Shown here: positions 5,280-12,727 of the stretch, one piece after another | Layout: the number at the start of each line of letters is the position of its first letter | Position numbering within the stretch: the stretch's first letter is position 1 | Assembly: GCA_947174295.1 (NCBI GenBank) | Contig: CAMWIG010000039.1 | Location: forward strand, 1 to 12,727 | Origin: an uncultured Alistipes sp. | GTDB lineage: Bacteria > Bacteroidota > Bacteroidia > Bacteroidales > Rikenellaceae | Length of the DNA stretch: 12,727 bases | Reading direction: 5' to 3' | Notes under the pieces: generated by a model | Database searches by the model: none | Told to the model about the DNA's origin: nothing | Seen by the model: the letters and a program-made list of their open reading frames with translations, nothing else | Made by a program: the position numbers and the translations under genes

Positions 5280-7607
5280 TCAGAGTTTCAGAGCAACCGT
5301 GCGGCCCCGGGGGCACTTCACCGTGCGCGCCGAGCCGTCGGGCAGCCGCAGCGTGACGCGCTGCGATGTTCCGCTGCGCAGCGTCGCCTCCGCGGGGCGT
5401 CCGTCTTGCCAGCGGCACGACACCTCCACGTCGCCGCGCGCCTTCAATCCGCGGAACGAACCCTCGCTCCATGCCGACGGCAGTGCGGGCAGGAGCGCTA
5501 TTTCGCCGTCGTGGCTTTGCAGAAGCATCTCCATGATTCCGGCCGCGCCGCCGAAGTTGCCGTCTATCTGGAACGGCGGGTGCGAGCAGAAGAGATTGGG
5601 AAACGTACCTCCGCGGCGGCCGTGCTCGGTAATTGCCGGTTGGAGAAGGCTGCGCAGGAGCTTGTGTGCGCGGTCGCCGTCGCCGATGCGGGCCCAGAAG
5701 CATATCTTCCATGCTCGCGACCAGCCCGTGCCGGCGTCGCCGCGGCGGTCGAGCGTTCGGCGGCAGGCGTCGATGAGTTCGGGTGTGCGGCGGGTGATTT
5801 GCGATGCGGGGTATAGTCCGAACAGGTGCGACACGTGGCGGTGGTGGATGTCCGTTTCGCGATAGTCTTCCAGCCACTCCATCAGATAGCCTTCGTCGGC
5901 CACCTGCATCGGCGGCAGTTTCGCTGCCGTTCGGCGAAGCGCTGCGGCGAACTCGCCGTCGATACCGAGCGTCGCGGCGGCCTCGGCCACGGCGCCGAAC
6001 AGCTCGCGGGCGATTTGCGTATCCATCGTCGAGCCCATACACACGTATATGGCGCGGTCGGGGTCGTCGGGCATGTAAAATCCGTTCTCTGGCGAGGTCG
6101 TGGGGGCGGTGACGAGCCAGCCGTGCGAGGGCTCCTCCATGAGGAGCGATTGCAGAAACTCGGCTGCGCCCTTCATCAGGGGATATACGCGGCGCAGATA
6201 CTCCTCGTCGCGCGTGTAGAGGTAGTGTTCCCACAGATGCAGCGTCAGCCATGCACCGCCGGTGTTCGTGGCGCCCCACTCGGGGTTCTCGGCCGGCGAG
6301 GTGAACTGCCAGACATTGGCCAGCACGTGGGCGCACCAGCCCGGTGCGTCGTAGAATACGCGGGCGGAGCGTTCTCCTGAGTCTGCTATCGACTCGACAT
6401 AGCCGGTGAGCGGTTCTGCGAGTTCTGCGAGGTTGCCCGGTTCGAGCGGCCAGTGGTTCATCTGCACGTTGATGTTCATGTGGTAGTCGCCGTTCCAGGG
6501 GCAGACGCAGCCGTCGGCCCAGATGCCTTGCAGGTTGGGCGGCAGCATGCCGCGGGCGGTCGAGGCGATGAGCAGGTAGCGGCCGTACTGCATGTAGAGC
6601 GCCGCCAGCGCAGGGTCCTCCTCCTCGGCGAAGCGCTCGATGCGGCGGTCGGTCGTGAGAGCAGCGTCCTGCGGCCCGAGGTCTATCTCCACGCGGTCGA
6701 ACAGCTCGCGGTGCGCGGCCGTGTGGCGCCGGCGCAGCTCGGGGTAGGGTATACTCTCCGCGGCGTCGAGAATCTCCGATATGCGGGTGTCGATGCCGGG
6801 GGTGTCGTAGTCGGTGGCGGCCGTGAGCAGAATCACGGCGCGGTTGCAGTCGGATACGTGCAGCCTCCGGCCGTCGGTTGCGACGGAGCCTTCGGCGATG
6901 ATTCGCATCTCGGCTGCGTAGCTCATGCCGGCGGCGTCGGAACCGCTGTCGAGCGTGCCGCTCATGCGGACGCTGCGTTCTTCGGCCGTCACCTCGGCCC
7001 TTTCGGGGCGCGAGAGCGTCGCCGTGAAGTCGAGCGGCGCGCCGTCGGACTCCACGGCCACGGCCACGGCGTCGTCGGCCATGGAGACGAGGTATTCGTA
7101 GCGGTAGCTTGTGCCTGCGGCCGTGAACGAGGTCTCGGCCACGGCATCGCGCAGCGACAGGCGGCGCGAGTAGCCGGCGACTTGCGCCGTGTCGACGGCG
7201 AAGTCTATCTCCATGAGCCCGAGGGTTTGGTAGGAGCCGAATGCCGGGGAGGAGCCTCCTCCGCCGTTGCATGTGAAGTGGGCGTACATAATCTCCTGCG
7301 CCTCGGCGTTGCGGCCCTCCGCGAGCAGGCGGCGTATCTCGGGCAGCCATGCGGCAGCCTCGGGATTGTCGGTCTGCTGCCGCGAGCCGCTCCACATCGA
7401 CTCTTCGTTGAGGACTATGCGCTCCTCGGCCGGCCGGCCGTAGGGCATCGCGCCCAGACGTCCGTTCCCGAGCGGAAGCGTCTGCTCCCAGACTGATGCC
7501 GGGGCGTCGTAGCGCAGCACGAGGTCGTCGAGCCTTTCGGCAGGCTGCGTGCCGCAGGCGGCGAGGATGGCGGCGAGCGATGCCGCGAGTGTCGATAGGT
7601 GTCTCAT
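5280..7607 (-). CDS. GH95 alpha-L-fucosidase or alpha-L-galactosidase, lipoprotein
   Basis: This 775-residue glycoside hydrolase of family 95 inverts the bond of terminal alpha-1,2-linked L-fucose; some members prefer L-galactose. The N-terminal region has LGNGRLGAMPYG at 46-57 and LNEESMWSG at 66-74, both typical of the family. The catalytic barrel shows MNIN at 377-380, where Asn378 and Asn380 match the pair that activates water; TTSPENGF at 503-510 with Glu507 as the general acid; and FQIDGNFGG at 679-687 with Asp682. All these residues are intact. Residues 15-18 (LAAC) form a lipobox, so the protein should be a lipoprotein anchored through Cys18. The ATG at 7607 overlaps the TGA of the upstream regulator (ATGA), which points to translational coupling. 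The same frame stays open far upstream, but that part overlaps the regulator and is not protein-like. The choice between fucose and galactose cannot be made by eye. Confidence 0.94.
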   Translation of the reverse strand: MRHLSTLAASLAAILAACGTQPAERLDDLVLRYDAPASVWEQTLPLGNGRLGAMPYGRPAEERIVLNEESMWSGSRQQTDNPEAAAWLPEIRRLLAEGRNAEAQEIMYAHFTCNGGGGSSPAFGSYQTLGLMEIDFAVDTAQVAGYSRRLSLRDAVAETSFTAAGTSYRYEYLVSMADDAVAVAVESDGAPLDFTATLSRPERAEVTAEERSVRMSGTLDSGSDAAGMSYAAEMRIIAEGSVATDGRRLHVSDCNRAVILLTAATDYDTPGIDTRISEILDAAESIPYPELRRRHTAAHRELFDRVEIDLGPQDAALTTDRRIERFAEEEDPALAALYMQYGRYLLIASTARGMLPPNLQGIWADGCVCPWNGDYHMNINVQMNHWPLEPGNLAELAEPLTGYVESIADSGERSARVFYDAPGWCAHVLANVWQFTSPAENPEWGATNTGGAWLTLHLWEHYLYTRDEEYLRRVYPLMKGAAEFLQSLLMEEPSHGWLVTAPTTSPENGFYMPDDPDRAIYVCMGSTMDTQIARELFGAVAEAAATLGIDGEFAAALRRTAAKLPPMQVADEGYLMEWLEDYRETDIHHRHVSHLFGLYPASQITRRTPELIDACRRTLDRRGDAGTGWSRAWKICFWARIGDGDRAHKLLRSLLQPAITEHGRRGGTFPNLFCSHPPFQIDGNFGGAAGIMEMLLQSHDGEIALLPALPSAWSEGSFRGLKARGDVEVSCRWQDGRPAEATLRSGTSQRVTLRLPDGSARTVKCPRGRTVALKL

Positions 7608-10600
7608 TGTTCGTCTGTACGGTTTTGGGGTTGGCTGGCAGCATGGCGCCGCTGATACTCCGACGGTGAGCATCCGAATTCGTCGCGGAAGTGCCGGGCG
7701 AAGACCTTCGGCGAGTTGAAGCCTACCATGTAGGCCACCTCGGCGATGTAGGTCTGCCCCGATTCGAGCAGCTGTGCGGCGCGTTTGAGCCGTATGGCTC
7801 GTATGAATTCCAGCGGAGCCTTGCCGGTGATGAAGAGCAGTTTTTTGTAGAGGTGCGTGCGGTGCATGTGCAGCATCGTCGAGAGGTCGGCTACCGAGAA
7901 GTCGGGATTGCCGATATTGTCGTTCACGGCGTCGATGGCCGCCTGCAACAGACGGTCGTCCATCGACGTTATGGTTATCTGGTCGGGCGCTATGTCTATC
8001 TGCTTGTCGAAGAGACGGTGGGCGCGCTGTTTCCATTCGAGGAAGCGGGCGATGCGCAGACGCAGAATCGCCATGTTGAACGGCTTGGTGATGTAGTCGT
8101 CGGCGCCCGATTCGAGTCCGGCGCACTCGTCCTCCTGCATCGAGCGGGCGGTGAGCAGTATGACCGGGATATGCGACACGTTGATGTCGGACTTCATGCG
8201 GCGGCAGAACTCCACGCCGTCCATGACGGGCATCATCACGTCGCACACCACGATATCGACCTGCTCGTCGCCGACCTTGCGCAGGGCCTCGGCGCCGTCG
8301 GCCGCTTCGATTACGTCGTATTCCGAGCTGAGCGACGCCCGCATGAACTGCCTGAAATCGTCGTTGTCGTCGACTATCATCAGCACGGGGCGTTCGCGTG
8401 CGGGGCTCTCCGCCGCAGGTGCCGCATCGGCGGGCCCGACCTCTGCCGCGAGCGATTCCTCGGCCTGCTCGGCCTGCCGCACGGGCAGTGTGAACGAGAA
8501 TACGGCGCCGCACGGGTCGTTGTCGCCGACCGTAATCTCGCCGCCGTGCATGACGGTGAACTCTCGGGCGATGTGCAGCCCTATGCCGCTGCCCGATGTC
8601 GCGCTGTCGGCCGCCGCCTGATAGAATCTGTCGAAGATGCGCCGCTTGTCGCTGTCGGGAATGCCGCATCCGCTGTCGGCGACGCTCACTCGCAGGAACC
8701 CATCCTCCGCGCGTGCCGCCGACACGGCGATGCGTCCGCCGCGCGGCGTGAATTTCAGTGCGTTGGAGAGCAGGTTCGTGAGTATCTTGGTCACCTTGTC
8801 GCGGTCGAGCTCCGTGGTGAGCTCCTCGTCGGGCGTCTCCACGTCGAAGGCTATTCCTGCATTCTGCAACATCAGCTCGAACGACGAGCAGACCTCTCTG
8901 ACCAGTGCCGCGAGGTCGGCGGTCGCGAGGTTGAGCGTCATGCCGTAGACCTCCAACTTGCGCAGGTCGAGCAGCTGGTTGACGAGCGTCAGCAGGCGGC
9001 GGGCGTTGCGGTAGACGGTGTTTATCGTCATGTCGTCGCGCACTTCGGGTCTGCTGCGCAGCAGCTCTTCGATAGGCGATATGATGAGCGTGAGCGGCGT
9101 GCGGAAGTCGTGGCTCACGTTTGTGAAGAACTGCATCTTCATCTGGTCGACATAGTGCTGCTGTTCGCGGCGCATGGCCAGCTCCATGGCCTCTATTCCG
9201 CGTGCCCGTCTGCGGCGGAACGCGGCGAGGGAGATTGCGGCGGCGGCGATCGATGCCGCGATGTACGAAATTATGGCTGCCGTCGAGAGGTACCACGGGT
9301 TGCGCACGACTATCGAGAGCGACGCCGACGTCTGCGTTCCGTCGCCCGCCGGAAGCGTCGCGAGCGTGAGACGATAGCGCCCCGGGCGGAGGTTGAAGAA
9401 TGTCAGACGCGTCGAGAAGTTGTCGACGGGCACCCATTCGTCGGAAATGCCCTCCATGCGGTAGAGCAGTTCGCGGCGGAAGGTCGACGAGTAGTTGAGA
9501 GCCGCGAAGTCGACCGCCAGACGGTTGTGGTTGTGCCGGAGTACGATTTCGGGTGTGTGCTCCATGGCGCGGTCGAGTATCGTGCAGCCGTCGATGCTCT
9601 CGCCCGGATGTACGGGAGTTCCGTTGACCTGAATTCCCGTGAAGTAGAGCTGCTGCGTGCCGTCGGAGCCTTTTCCGTCGACCGATCCGGGCATGAAGCG
9701 CATGTAGCCGTTGAATGTCCCGGCCAGAATGCCGCCGTCGGCCGTGCGGCAAGCCGAGCGTTGGTTGAAGCGGACGCCTGCGGCATTCGGAAAGCGGTAG
9801 GTGCGTGTGGCGAATCCGTAGCGGCCGCGCTCGTCCGTGCCGTCGCGGCGTATGCCGCAGATGCAGTCGGAGGCCATTATCCACAGCGTGCCGTCGTCGC
9901 CTGCGACGATGCTCTGCGCCGTCGATATGTCGAGCTCCGGCAGGTCGTAAAGTTCGCCCGACGCCTTGTCGTACATGCCCACGCGCCCCTCGCGGATGAA
10001 CCACAGAGCGTCCTCGTGGTCGGCGCAGACGCCCGACAGCACCGGGTTTCCGAACGGTTCGCCGCTGCGTCCGCATGTTACGGTGGCCGCGCGCTCGGTT
10101 GCCGTGTCGAAAATCGACAGCCCGTATGCCGTGGCCAAAGCTATGTTGCCGTCGCGGCAGCAGTCGACTTGCAGTATGTAATTGTTCGGAAGCCCGTTGT
10201 GCTCGACGTCGTAGGTCGTCAGCCGGCCGGTGGACGGGTCGAACCGTTGCAGGCCTCCGCCGAGCGAACCTATCCATATGTTGCCTGTGCGGTCGCTGTC
10301 GATGCTCCACACGTCGACGGCTGCGAGTCCCGCTTCGCTGTCGGGAGCGGAGTATGTCGTCAGCCGACCGTCGCGATAGCACGACAGACCTCCGTAGAAA
10401 GTTCCTATCCACACTCGCCCCGCTGCGTCGCAGTGCAGCGCCGTGATGATGTTGCTGTGCAGCCGGTGCGGCCCCGTGCCGGCGGTGAAGAGCGTTTCGC
10501 GGCCCGTGCGGTCGAGCCGCACGAGTCCGTTGCCGTCGGTGCCGAACCAGAGGTTGCCCTCGCGGTCTTCGCACGTGGCGTTGATGTCGTCGTTGAGGTA

Positions 10601-11641
10601 TCGGCTGTAAAACGATTGCAGGTGCAGCAGCGAGTATCGCCGGTTTTCGCCGCGCCACACCGACACTCCGTTTTTGGTGTAGCCTATCCAGATGTTGTCG
10701 TCGCGGTCGCGGAAGAGCGAGAAAACGCTGTTGCCGGCCAGCGACGAAGGGTCGGTCGGTATGTTTTCGAGGTAGGTCATCGACTCGTCGAGGTGGCGGA
10801 TGCAGATGCCGCCATGGTCGGAGGCCATCCATACGTCGCCCTTGGCATCCTCGATGATGCTGCAAATGAATCCCCGCGGAATGTGCCGCGGGTGCGAGTC
10901 GTTGCTGAAATGTTCGTAGGCGCTGCGGGCCGGGGAGTAGTGCCACACGCCGCGTGTCCGCTGCGAGAGCCATATTCCGTCGGTCGAGTCGACGAAAACC
11001 AGGTAGAACGGTTCGTCGTCTGCGGCGGGTGGTGCGGCTATCGGCTCTATCGTCGCGACCGAATCGTTCGCGACGGCGTAGCGCAGCACCTTGCCGTCGC
11101 CGCACAGGGCGTGGATTATGCGGCCCGCATCGTACATGTCGGTTACGGATGCGGCATCGTCGCCTCTGGCGACGAGCTGCTTTTCGTGCGACCCTCTCGC
11201 GCGAAACCACAGTGCGCCGTCGTCCACCCACCAGAGATTCTTCTTGTTGTCGACGTAGAGCACGGCTACGAGGTCTTCGGCCCCGAGAAAATCGGCCGTC
11301 CGGCGTGCGTTCCATTCGCAGTCGGCCATCTGGTCGTAGACCACCACGTCGTGCTGCCGGCGCAGCCACAGCCGGCCTTCGGAATCCTGCATGACCTTGT
11401 CGATATGGCTGCCGTTGAAGACCGTTTTCTGCTCGATCATGTAGCCGTCCAGATCGCGGAAGAGTCCGTTGCGCGTGGCGAGCCAGATGAAACCGTCCGA
11501 ATCCTGAAATATGGAGTTTATCCACATGTTCGGGGTCTCGATATGGTCGAACAGGTAGGTTTTGTCGTCCGGGGCCGTGGCGGCCGCAGAGCGGAGACAG
11601 AACAATGCGAGGGTCGTTATGATGAGCAGTAGTCGTTTCAT
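7604..11641 (-). CDS. Hybrid two-component system regulator (sensor kinase, receiver and AraC output in one chain)
   Basis: The 1345-residue protein has the full HTCS layout. A signal peptide (1-20) leads to a periplasmic sensor of about 13 repeats of the D-x-x-G-x-(I/L)W-(I/L)-G type (about 46-660), fitting two seven-bladed propellers. A Y_Y_Y-type beta domain follows (about 700-780), then one membrane helix (about 784-808). The cytoplasmic part has a HisKA domain with FFTNVSHDFRTPL (phospho-His844); an HATPase with the N box at Asn960, DSGCGIP at 989-995 and GSGIGL at 1017-1022; an Ala/Glu-rich linker; a receiver with acidic Asp1091/Asp1092, phospho-Asp1134, Thr1164 and Lys1186; and a C-terminal AraC-type HTH (about 1235-1333). 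All catalytic residues are present, so it should be active. Such proteins bind oligosaccharides in the periplasm and activate nearby glycan-use genes. It lies first in an apparent operon with GH95 and SGNH. The likely promoter is at 11703-11732. The ligand cannot be predicted. Confidence 0.97.
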   Translation of the reverse strand: MKRLLLIITTLALFCLRSAAATAPDDKTYLFDHIETPNMWINSIFQDSDGFIWLATRNGLFRDLDGYMIEQKTVFNGSHIDKVMQDSEGRLWLRRQHDVVVYDQMADCEWNARRTADFLGAEDLVAVLYVDNKKNLWWVDDGALWFRARGSHEKQLVARGDDAASVTDMYDAGRIIHALCGDGKVLRYAVANDSVATIEPIAAPPAADDEPFYLVFVDSTDGIWLSQRTRGVWHYSPARSAYEHFSNDSHPRHIPRGFICSIIEDAKGDVWMASDHGGICIRHLDESMTYLENIPTDPSSLAGNSVFSLFRDRDDNIWIGYTKNGVSVWRGENRRYSLLHLQSFYSRYLNDDINATCEDREGNLWFGTDGNGLVRLDRTGRETLFTAGTGPHRLHSNIITALHCDAAGRVWIGTFYGGLSCYRDGRLTTYSAPDSEAGLAAVDVWSIDSDRTGNIWIGSLGGGLQRFDPSTGRLTTYDVEHNGLPNNYILQVDCCRDGNIALATAYGLSIFDTATERAATVTCGRSGEPFGNPVLSGVCADHEDALWFIREGRVGMYDKASGELYDLPELDISTAQSIVAGDDGTLWIMASDCICGIRRDGTDERGRYGFATRTYRFPNAAGVRFNQRSACRTADGGILAGTFNGYMRFMPGSVDGKGSDGTQQLYFTGIQVNGTPVHPGESIDGCTILDRAMEHTPEIVLRHNHNRLAVDFAALNYSSTFRRELLYRMEGISDEWVPVDNFSTRLTFFNLRPGRYRLTLATLPAGDGTQTSASLSIVVRNPWYLSTAAIISYIAASIAAAAISLAAFRRRRARGIEAMELAMRREQQHYVDQMKMQFFTNVSHDFRTPLTLIISPIEELLRSRPEVRDDMTINTVYRNARRLLTLVNQLLDLRKLEVYGMTLNLATADLAALVREVCSSFELMLQNAGIAFDVETPDEELTTELDRDKVTKILTNLLSNALKFTPRGGRIAVSAARAEDGFLRVSVADSGCGIPDSDKRRIFDRFYQAAADSATSGSGIGLHIAREFTVMHGGEITVGDNDPCGAVFSFTLPVRQAEQAEESLAAEVGPADAAPAAESPARERPVLMIVDDNDDFRQFMRASLSSEYDVIEAADGAEALRKVGDEQVDIVVCDVMMPVMDGVEFCRRMKSDINVSHIPVILLTARSMQEDECAGLESGADDYITKPFNMAILRLRIARFLEWKQRAHRLFDKQIDIAPDQITITSMDDRLLQAAIDAVNDNIGNPDFSVADLSTMLHMHRTHLYKKLLFITGKAPLEFIRAIRLKRAAQLLESGQTYIAEVAYMVGFNSPKVFARHFRDEFGCSPSEYQRRHAASQPQNRTDEQ

Positions 11642-11689
11642 TGGCGGGTGTCTTTTCGGCGGTTTCGTCGCGGCGGTCGCCGCGGCGGG

Positions 11690-11706
11690 TTCGCACTATG
11701 TGCGAA
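11690..11706. promoter_or_regulatory. Perfect 7-bp inverted repeat on the predicted regulator start site (candidate operator)
   Basis: TTCGCAC and GTGCGAA are perfect inverted copies separated by TAT. The right arm overlaps the proposed -7 box (11703-11710) by four bases, and the dyad centre (11698) falls about where transcription of the regulator should begin. This placement fits an operator that controls the regulator-GH95-SGNH operon, or alternatively a hairpin at the 5' end of its transcript. There is no direct evidence for a bound protein. Confidence 0.4.
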
Positions 11707-11732
11707 GATAATGAAAATAACGCAAGCTGCAA
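11703..11732 (-). promoter_or_regulatory. Candidate Bacteroidota-type promoter for the regulator operon
   Basis: On the - strand TTG (11732-11730) is followed after exactly 19 bases by TATCTTCG (11710-11703). This fits the TTG / TAnnTTTG pattern with one mismatch in the -7 box. The predicted leader is about 55 bases before the ATG at 11641. The gap upstream of the regulator is only 128 bases, and this is the only match to the pattern I found in it. Confidence 0.5.
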
Positions 11733-11751
11733 CGAACCCGCGTTATTTTCA
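11712..11751 (-). repeat. 12-bp inverted repeat enclosing the regulator -33 box; possible GH5 terminator
   Basis: TGAAAATAACGC (11712-11723) and GCGTTATTTTCA (11740-11751) are perfect inverted copies around a 16-base spacer. On the - strand the repeat begins 18 bases after the GH5 stop codon, and the distal arm carries its own TTATTTT tract followed by TTAT, so it could act as the terminator of the GH5 transcript. The proposed -33 element of the regulator promoter (11730-11732) lies in the spacer, so it may also work as a binding site. Both uses are inferences; the repeat itself is plain in the sequence. Confidence 0.55.
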
Positions 11752-11769
11752 CTGTTACTATCTCCGCGG

Positions 11770-12727
11770 TCAGAGGTTTTCGCCGCGTGCGCCGTGCATC
11801 AGCGCGTCGAGATACGGTTGCTGGAAGTCGTGCACCTTGCCGGTCGAGCGGTTCATCACGTCGCTGCCGGTGTCCCACACGAACGGGACGTAACCGTTCT
11901 CCGCGGCGTATTTCGTGGCGTAGTAAATCCACTGGCGGCGGCTCTCCATGTAGGTTTCGTTGTTCTTGAACTCCGGTTTGTAGAGTGCTCCGTACTCGCC
12001 GAGGATGAACGGAACGCCTGCGTCGTAGAACTTGCCGAGCTGCGTGAACTGTGTGCGGAGAGTCTCTATTTCGGCGTCGGTGCCCCACGAGGTGCGCTTC
12101 GCGTCGTCGCCGCAGAAGTCCCACGGGTCGTAGCAGTGCACTTCGAGCATCTGCCGTCCCTCTGTCGTGTCGTTCGACATCGCGTGCTTCTGGGCGCCCA
12201 GCCAGATGTTGGTGTTGTAGGTCTGCGTCACCAGCACGCGGTAGGCGTTGCGGCCGCCCGTGGCGCGCACGGCGTCGACGAAGGTCTGGTTGAACGACTG
12301 CTGTACGGCGATGTGCTCGCTCGTCGGATTGCCGTAATCGGCATGCACCTCGTTGGTGCCGGCGAAGAGCAGATGTTCGTCGTAGTCGCGGAAGTATTTG
12401 GCTATCTGAGTCCACAGGCGCGTCTGCATGGCGTTGACCTCCTCCTGACGGGCGTAGGTGGGGTTGTTTTCGAGCCAGCCGCCGTCCCAGTGGATGTTGA
12501 TGATGGCGTACATGTCGCCTGCGGCGTAGCAGTAGTCGACCACCTCCTTTACGCGGGCCAGCCATGCGAGGTCGATTTTCCATGTCGAGTGGTCGGAGAT
12601 ATGTCCGCAGACCCACGCCGTCGGTATGCGCACGGCATTGAATCCGGCAGCCTTGCAGCCGTCGATGAGCGCCTGGGTGATGCGGGGATTGCCCCACGAC
12701 GTCTCGCTGCCGGTCCACAGCGTCATG
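11770..12727 (-). CDS. GH5 endo-beta-1,4-glucanase (probably subfamily 4), N-terminus outside window
   Basis: The 318 visible residues cover most of a GH5 TIM barrel, and the stop at 11770 is its natural end. SETSWGNPRITQALID and GFNAVRIPTAW near the left end are typical of the start of a GH5_4-type barrel. Counting from the first visible Met, IINIHWDGG has His79, FAGTNEVH has the acid/base Glu126, EVHCYDPWDF has His197 and Tyr199, ILGEYGAL has the nucleophile Glu244, and PFVWDTG has the subsite Trp284. All core catalytic residues are intact. The Met near the window edge is internal; the first strand and any signal peptide lie beyond the window. GH5_4 enzymes cut cellulose-like beta-glucans, including xyloglucan and mixed-linkage glucan, and are secreted. 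The gene lies upstream of the regulator in the same direction, separated by 128 bases with an inverted repeat, so it is probably a separate transcript in the same locus. The subfamily and exact substrate are less sure than the GH5 call. Confidence 0.9.
   Translation of the reverse strand, partial: MTLWTGSETSWGNPRITQALIDGCKAAGFNAVRIPTAWVCGHISDHSTWKIDLAWLARVKEVVDYCYAAGDMYAIINIHWDGGWLENNPTYARQEEVNAMQTRLWTQIAKYFRDYDEHLLFAGTNEVHADYGNPTSEHIAVQQSFNQTFVDAVRATGGRNAYRVLVTQTYNTNIWLGAQKHAMSNDTTEGRQMLEVHCYDPWDFCGDDAKRTSWGTDAEIETLRTQFTQLGKFYDAGVPFILGEYGALYKPEFKNNETYMESRRQWIYYATKYAAENGYVPFVWDTGSDVMNRSTGKVHDFQQPYLDALMHGARGENL

Noticed and set aside
1894..7644. A 1916-codon frame on the - strand across the GH105, SGNH and GH95 genes
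   Set aside because: It is a shifted frame of three well-supported genes, Arg/Pro-rich and without domains.
7691..11632. An open frame of 1313 codons on the + strand opposite the regulator
   Set aside because: It is exactly antisense to a well-supported gene. Its translation is low-complexity, rich in Val, Ala, Arg and His, with no recognisable domain. Long antisense frames are expected where GC-rich codon bias removes stop codons.
7608..11732. A possible very long protein extending GH95 upstream in frame (2150 codons in all)
   Set aside because: The extension lies within the regulator gene in another frame and is Arg-rich noise. The lipoprotein signal directly after the ATG at 7607 fixes the real start.
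1..12727. CRISPR arrays, insertion sequences, tRNA or rRNA genes
   Set aside because: I saw no regularly spaced direct repeats, transposase-like protein, terminal inverted repeats of an element, or tRNA-like cloverleaf. Nearly all the DNA is taken up by the annotated genes.

Overview
This window looks like part of a chromosome from a GC-rich (roughly 60% by eye) gut-type Bacteroidota, with Alistipes/Rikenellaceae-like bacteria the best guess. The reasons are a hybrid two-component system of the Bacteroidota type (periplasmic sensor, kinase, receiver and AraC output in one chain), several secreted plant-glycan hydrolases, A-rich start-codon contexts without strong Shine-Dalgarno motifs, and two candidate promoters that resemble the Bacteroidota -33/-7 pattern (TTG, about 19-21 bases, then TAnnTTTG-like). 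The genus is an inference; no rRNA or marker gene fixes it.

Layout. The left end (1-1979, + strand) is housekeeping: the C-terminal half of glutamyl-tRNA synthetase (gltX), then a cytoplasmic aldose 1-epimerase (galM). A perfect 18-bp hairpin followed by five T (1999-2044) lies between galM and the convergent genes to its right. From 2058 to the right edge all genes are on the - strand and form a fragment of a polysaccharide utilisation locus. In transcription order these are: a GH5 endoglucanase cut by the window edge (11770-12727); a 128-base gap holding a candidate promoter and two inverted repeats; a 1345-residue hybrid two-component regulator (7604-11641); a GH95 lipoprotein (5280-7607) whose ATG overlaps the regulator's stop codon; a secreted SGNH/GDSL hydrolase (4581-5267) 12 bases further on; and, after a 204-base gap with its own candidate promoter, a secreted two-domain protein joining a GH105-type hydrolase to a DUF2264 domain (2058-4376).

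How the genes may work together (inference). The regulator would sense a released oligosaccharide in the periplasm through its double propeller and drive the adjacent enzyme genes. GH95 would remove alpha-L-fucose (or L-galactose), the SGNH protein an ester, and the GH105/DUF2264 protein terminal unsaturated or ordinary uronic acids. GH5 would cut a beta-glucan backbone. The combination points to a decorated plant cell-wall glycan such as rhamnogalacturonan-I or arabinogalactan side chains, or fucosylated xyloglucan. No SusC/SusD pair, polysaccharide lyase or mobile element is visible, so this is only part of a locus. I see no RNA genes, CRISPR arrays or insertion sequences. No region longer than about 205 bases lacks a gene. 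The most unusual features are the ATGA coupling of sensor and enzyme, the inverted repeats sitting on the two predicted promoters, and the GH105-DUF2264 fusion. I do not see evidence of a wholly new system.
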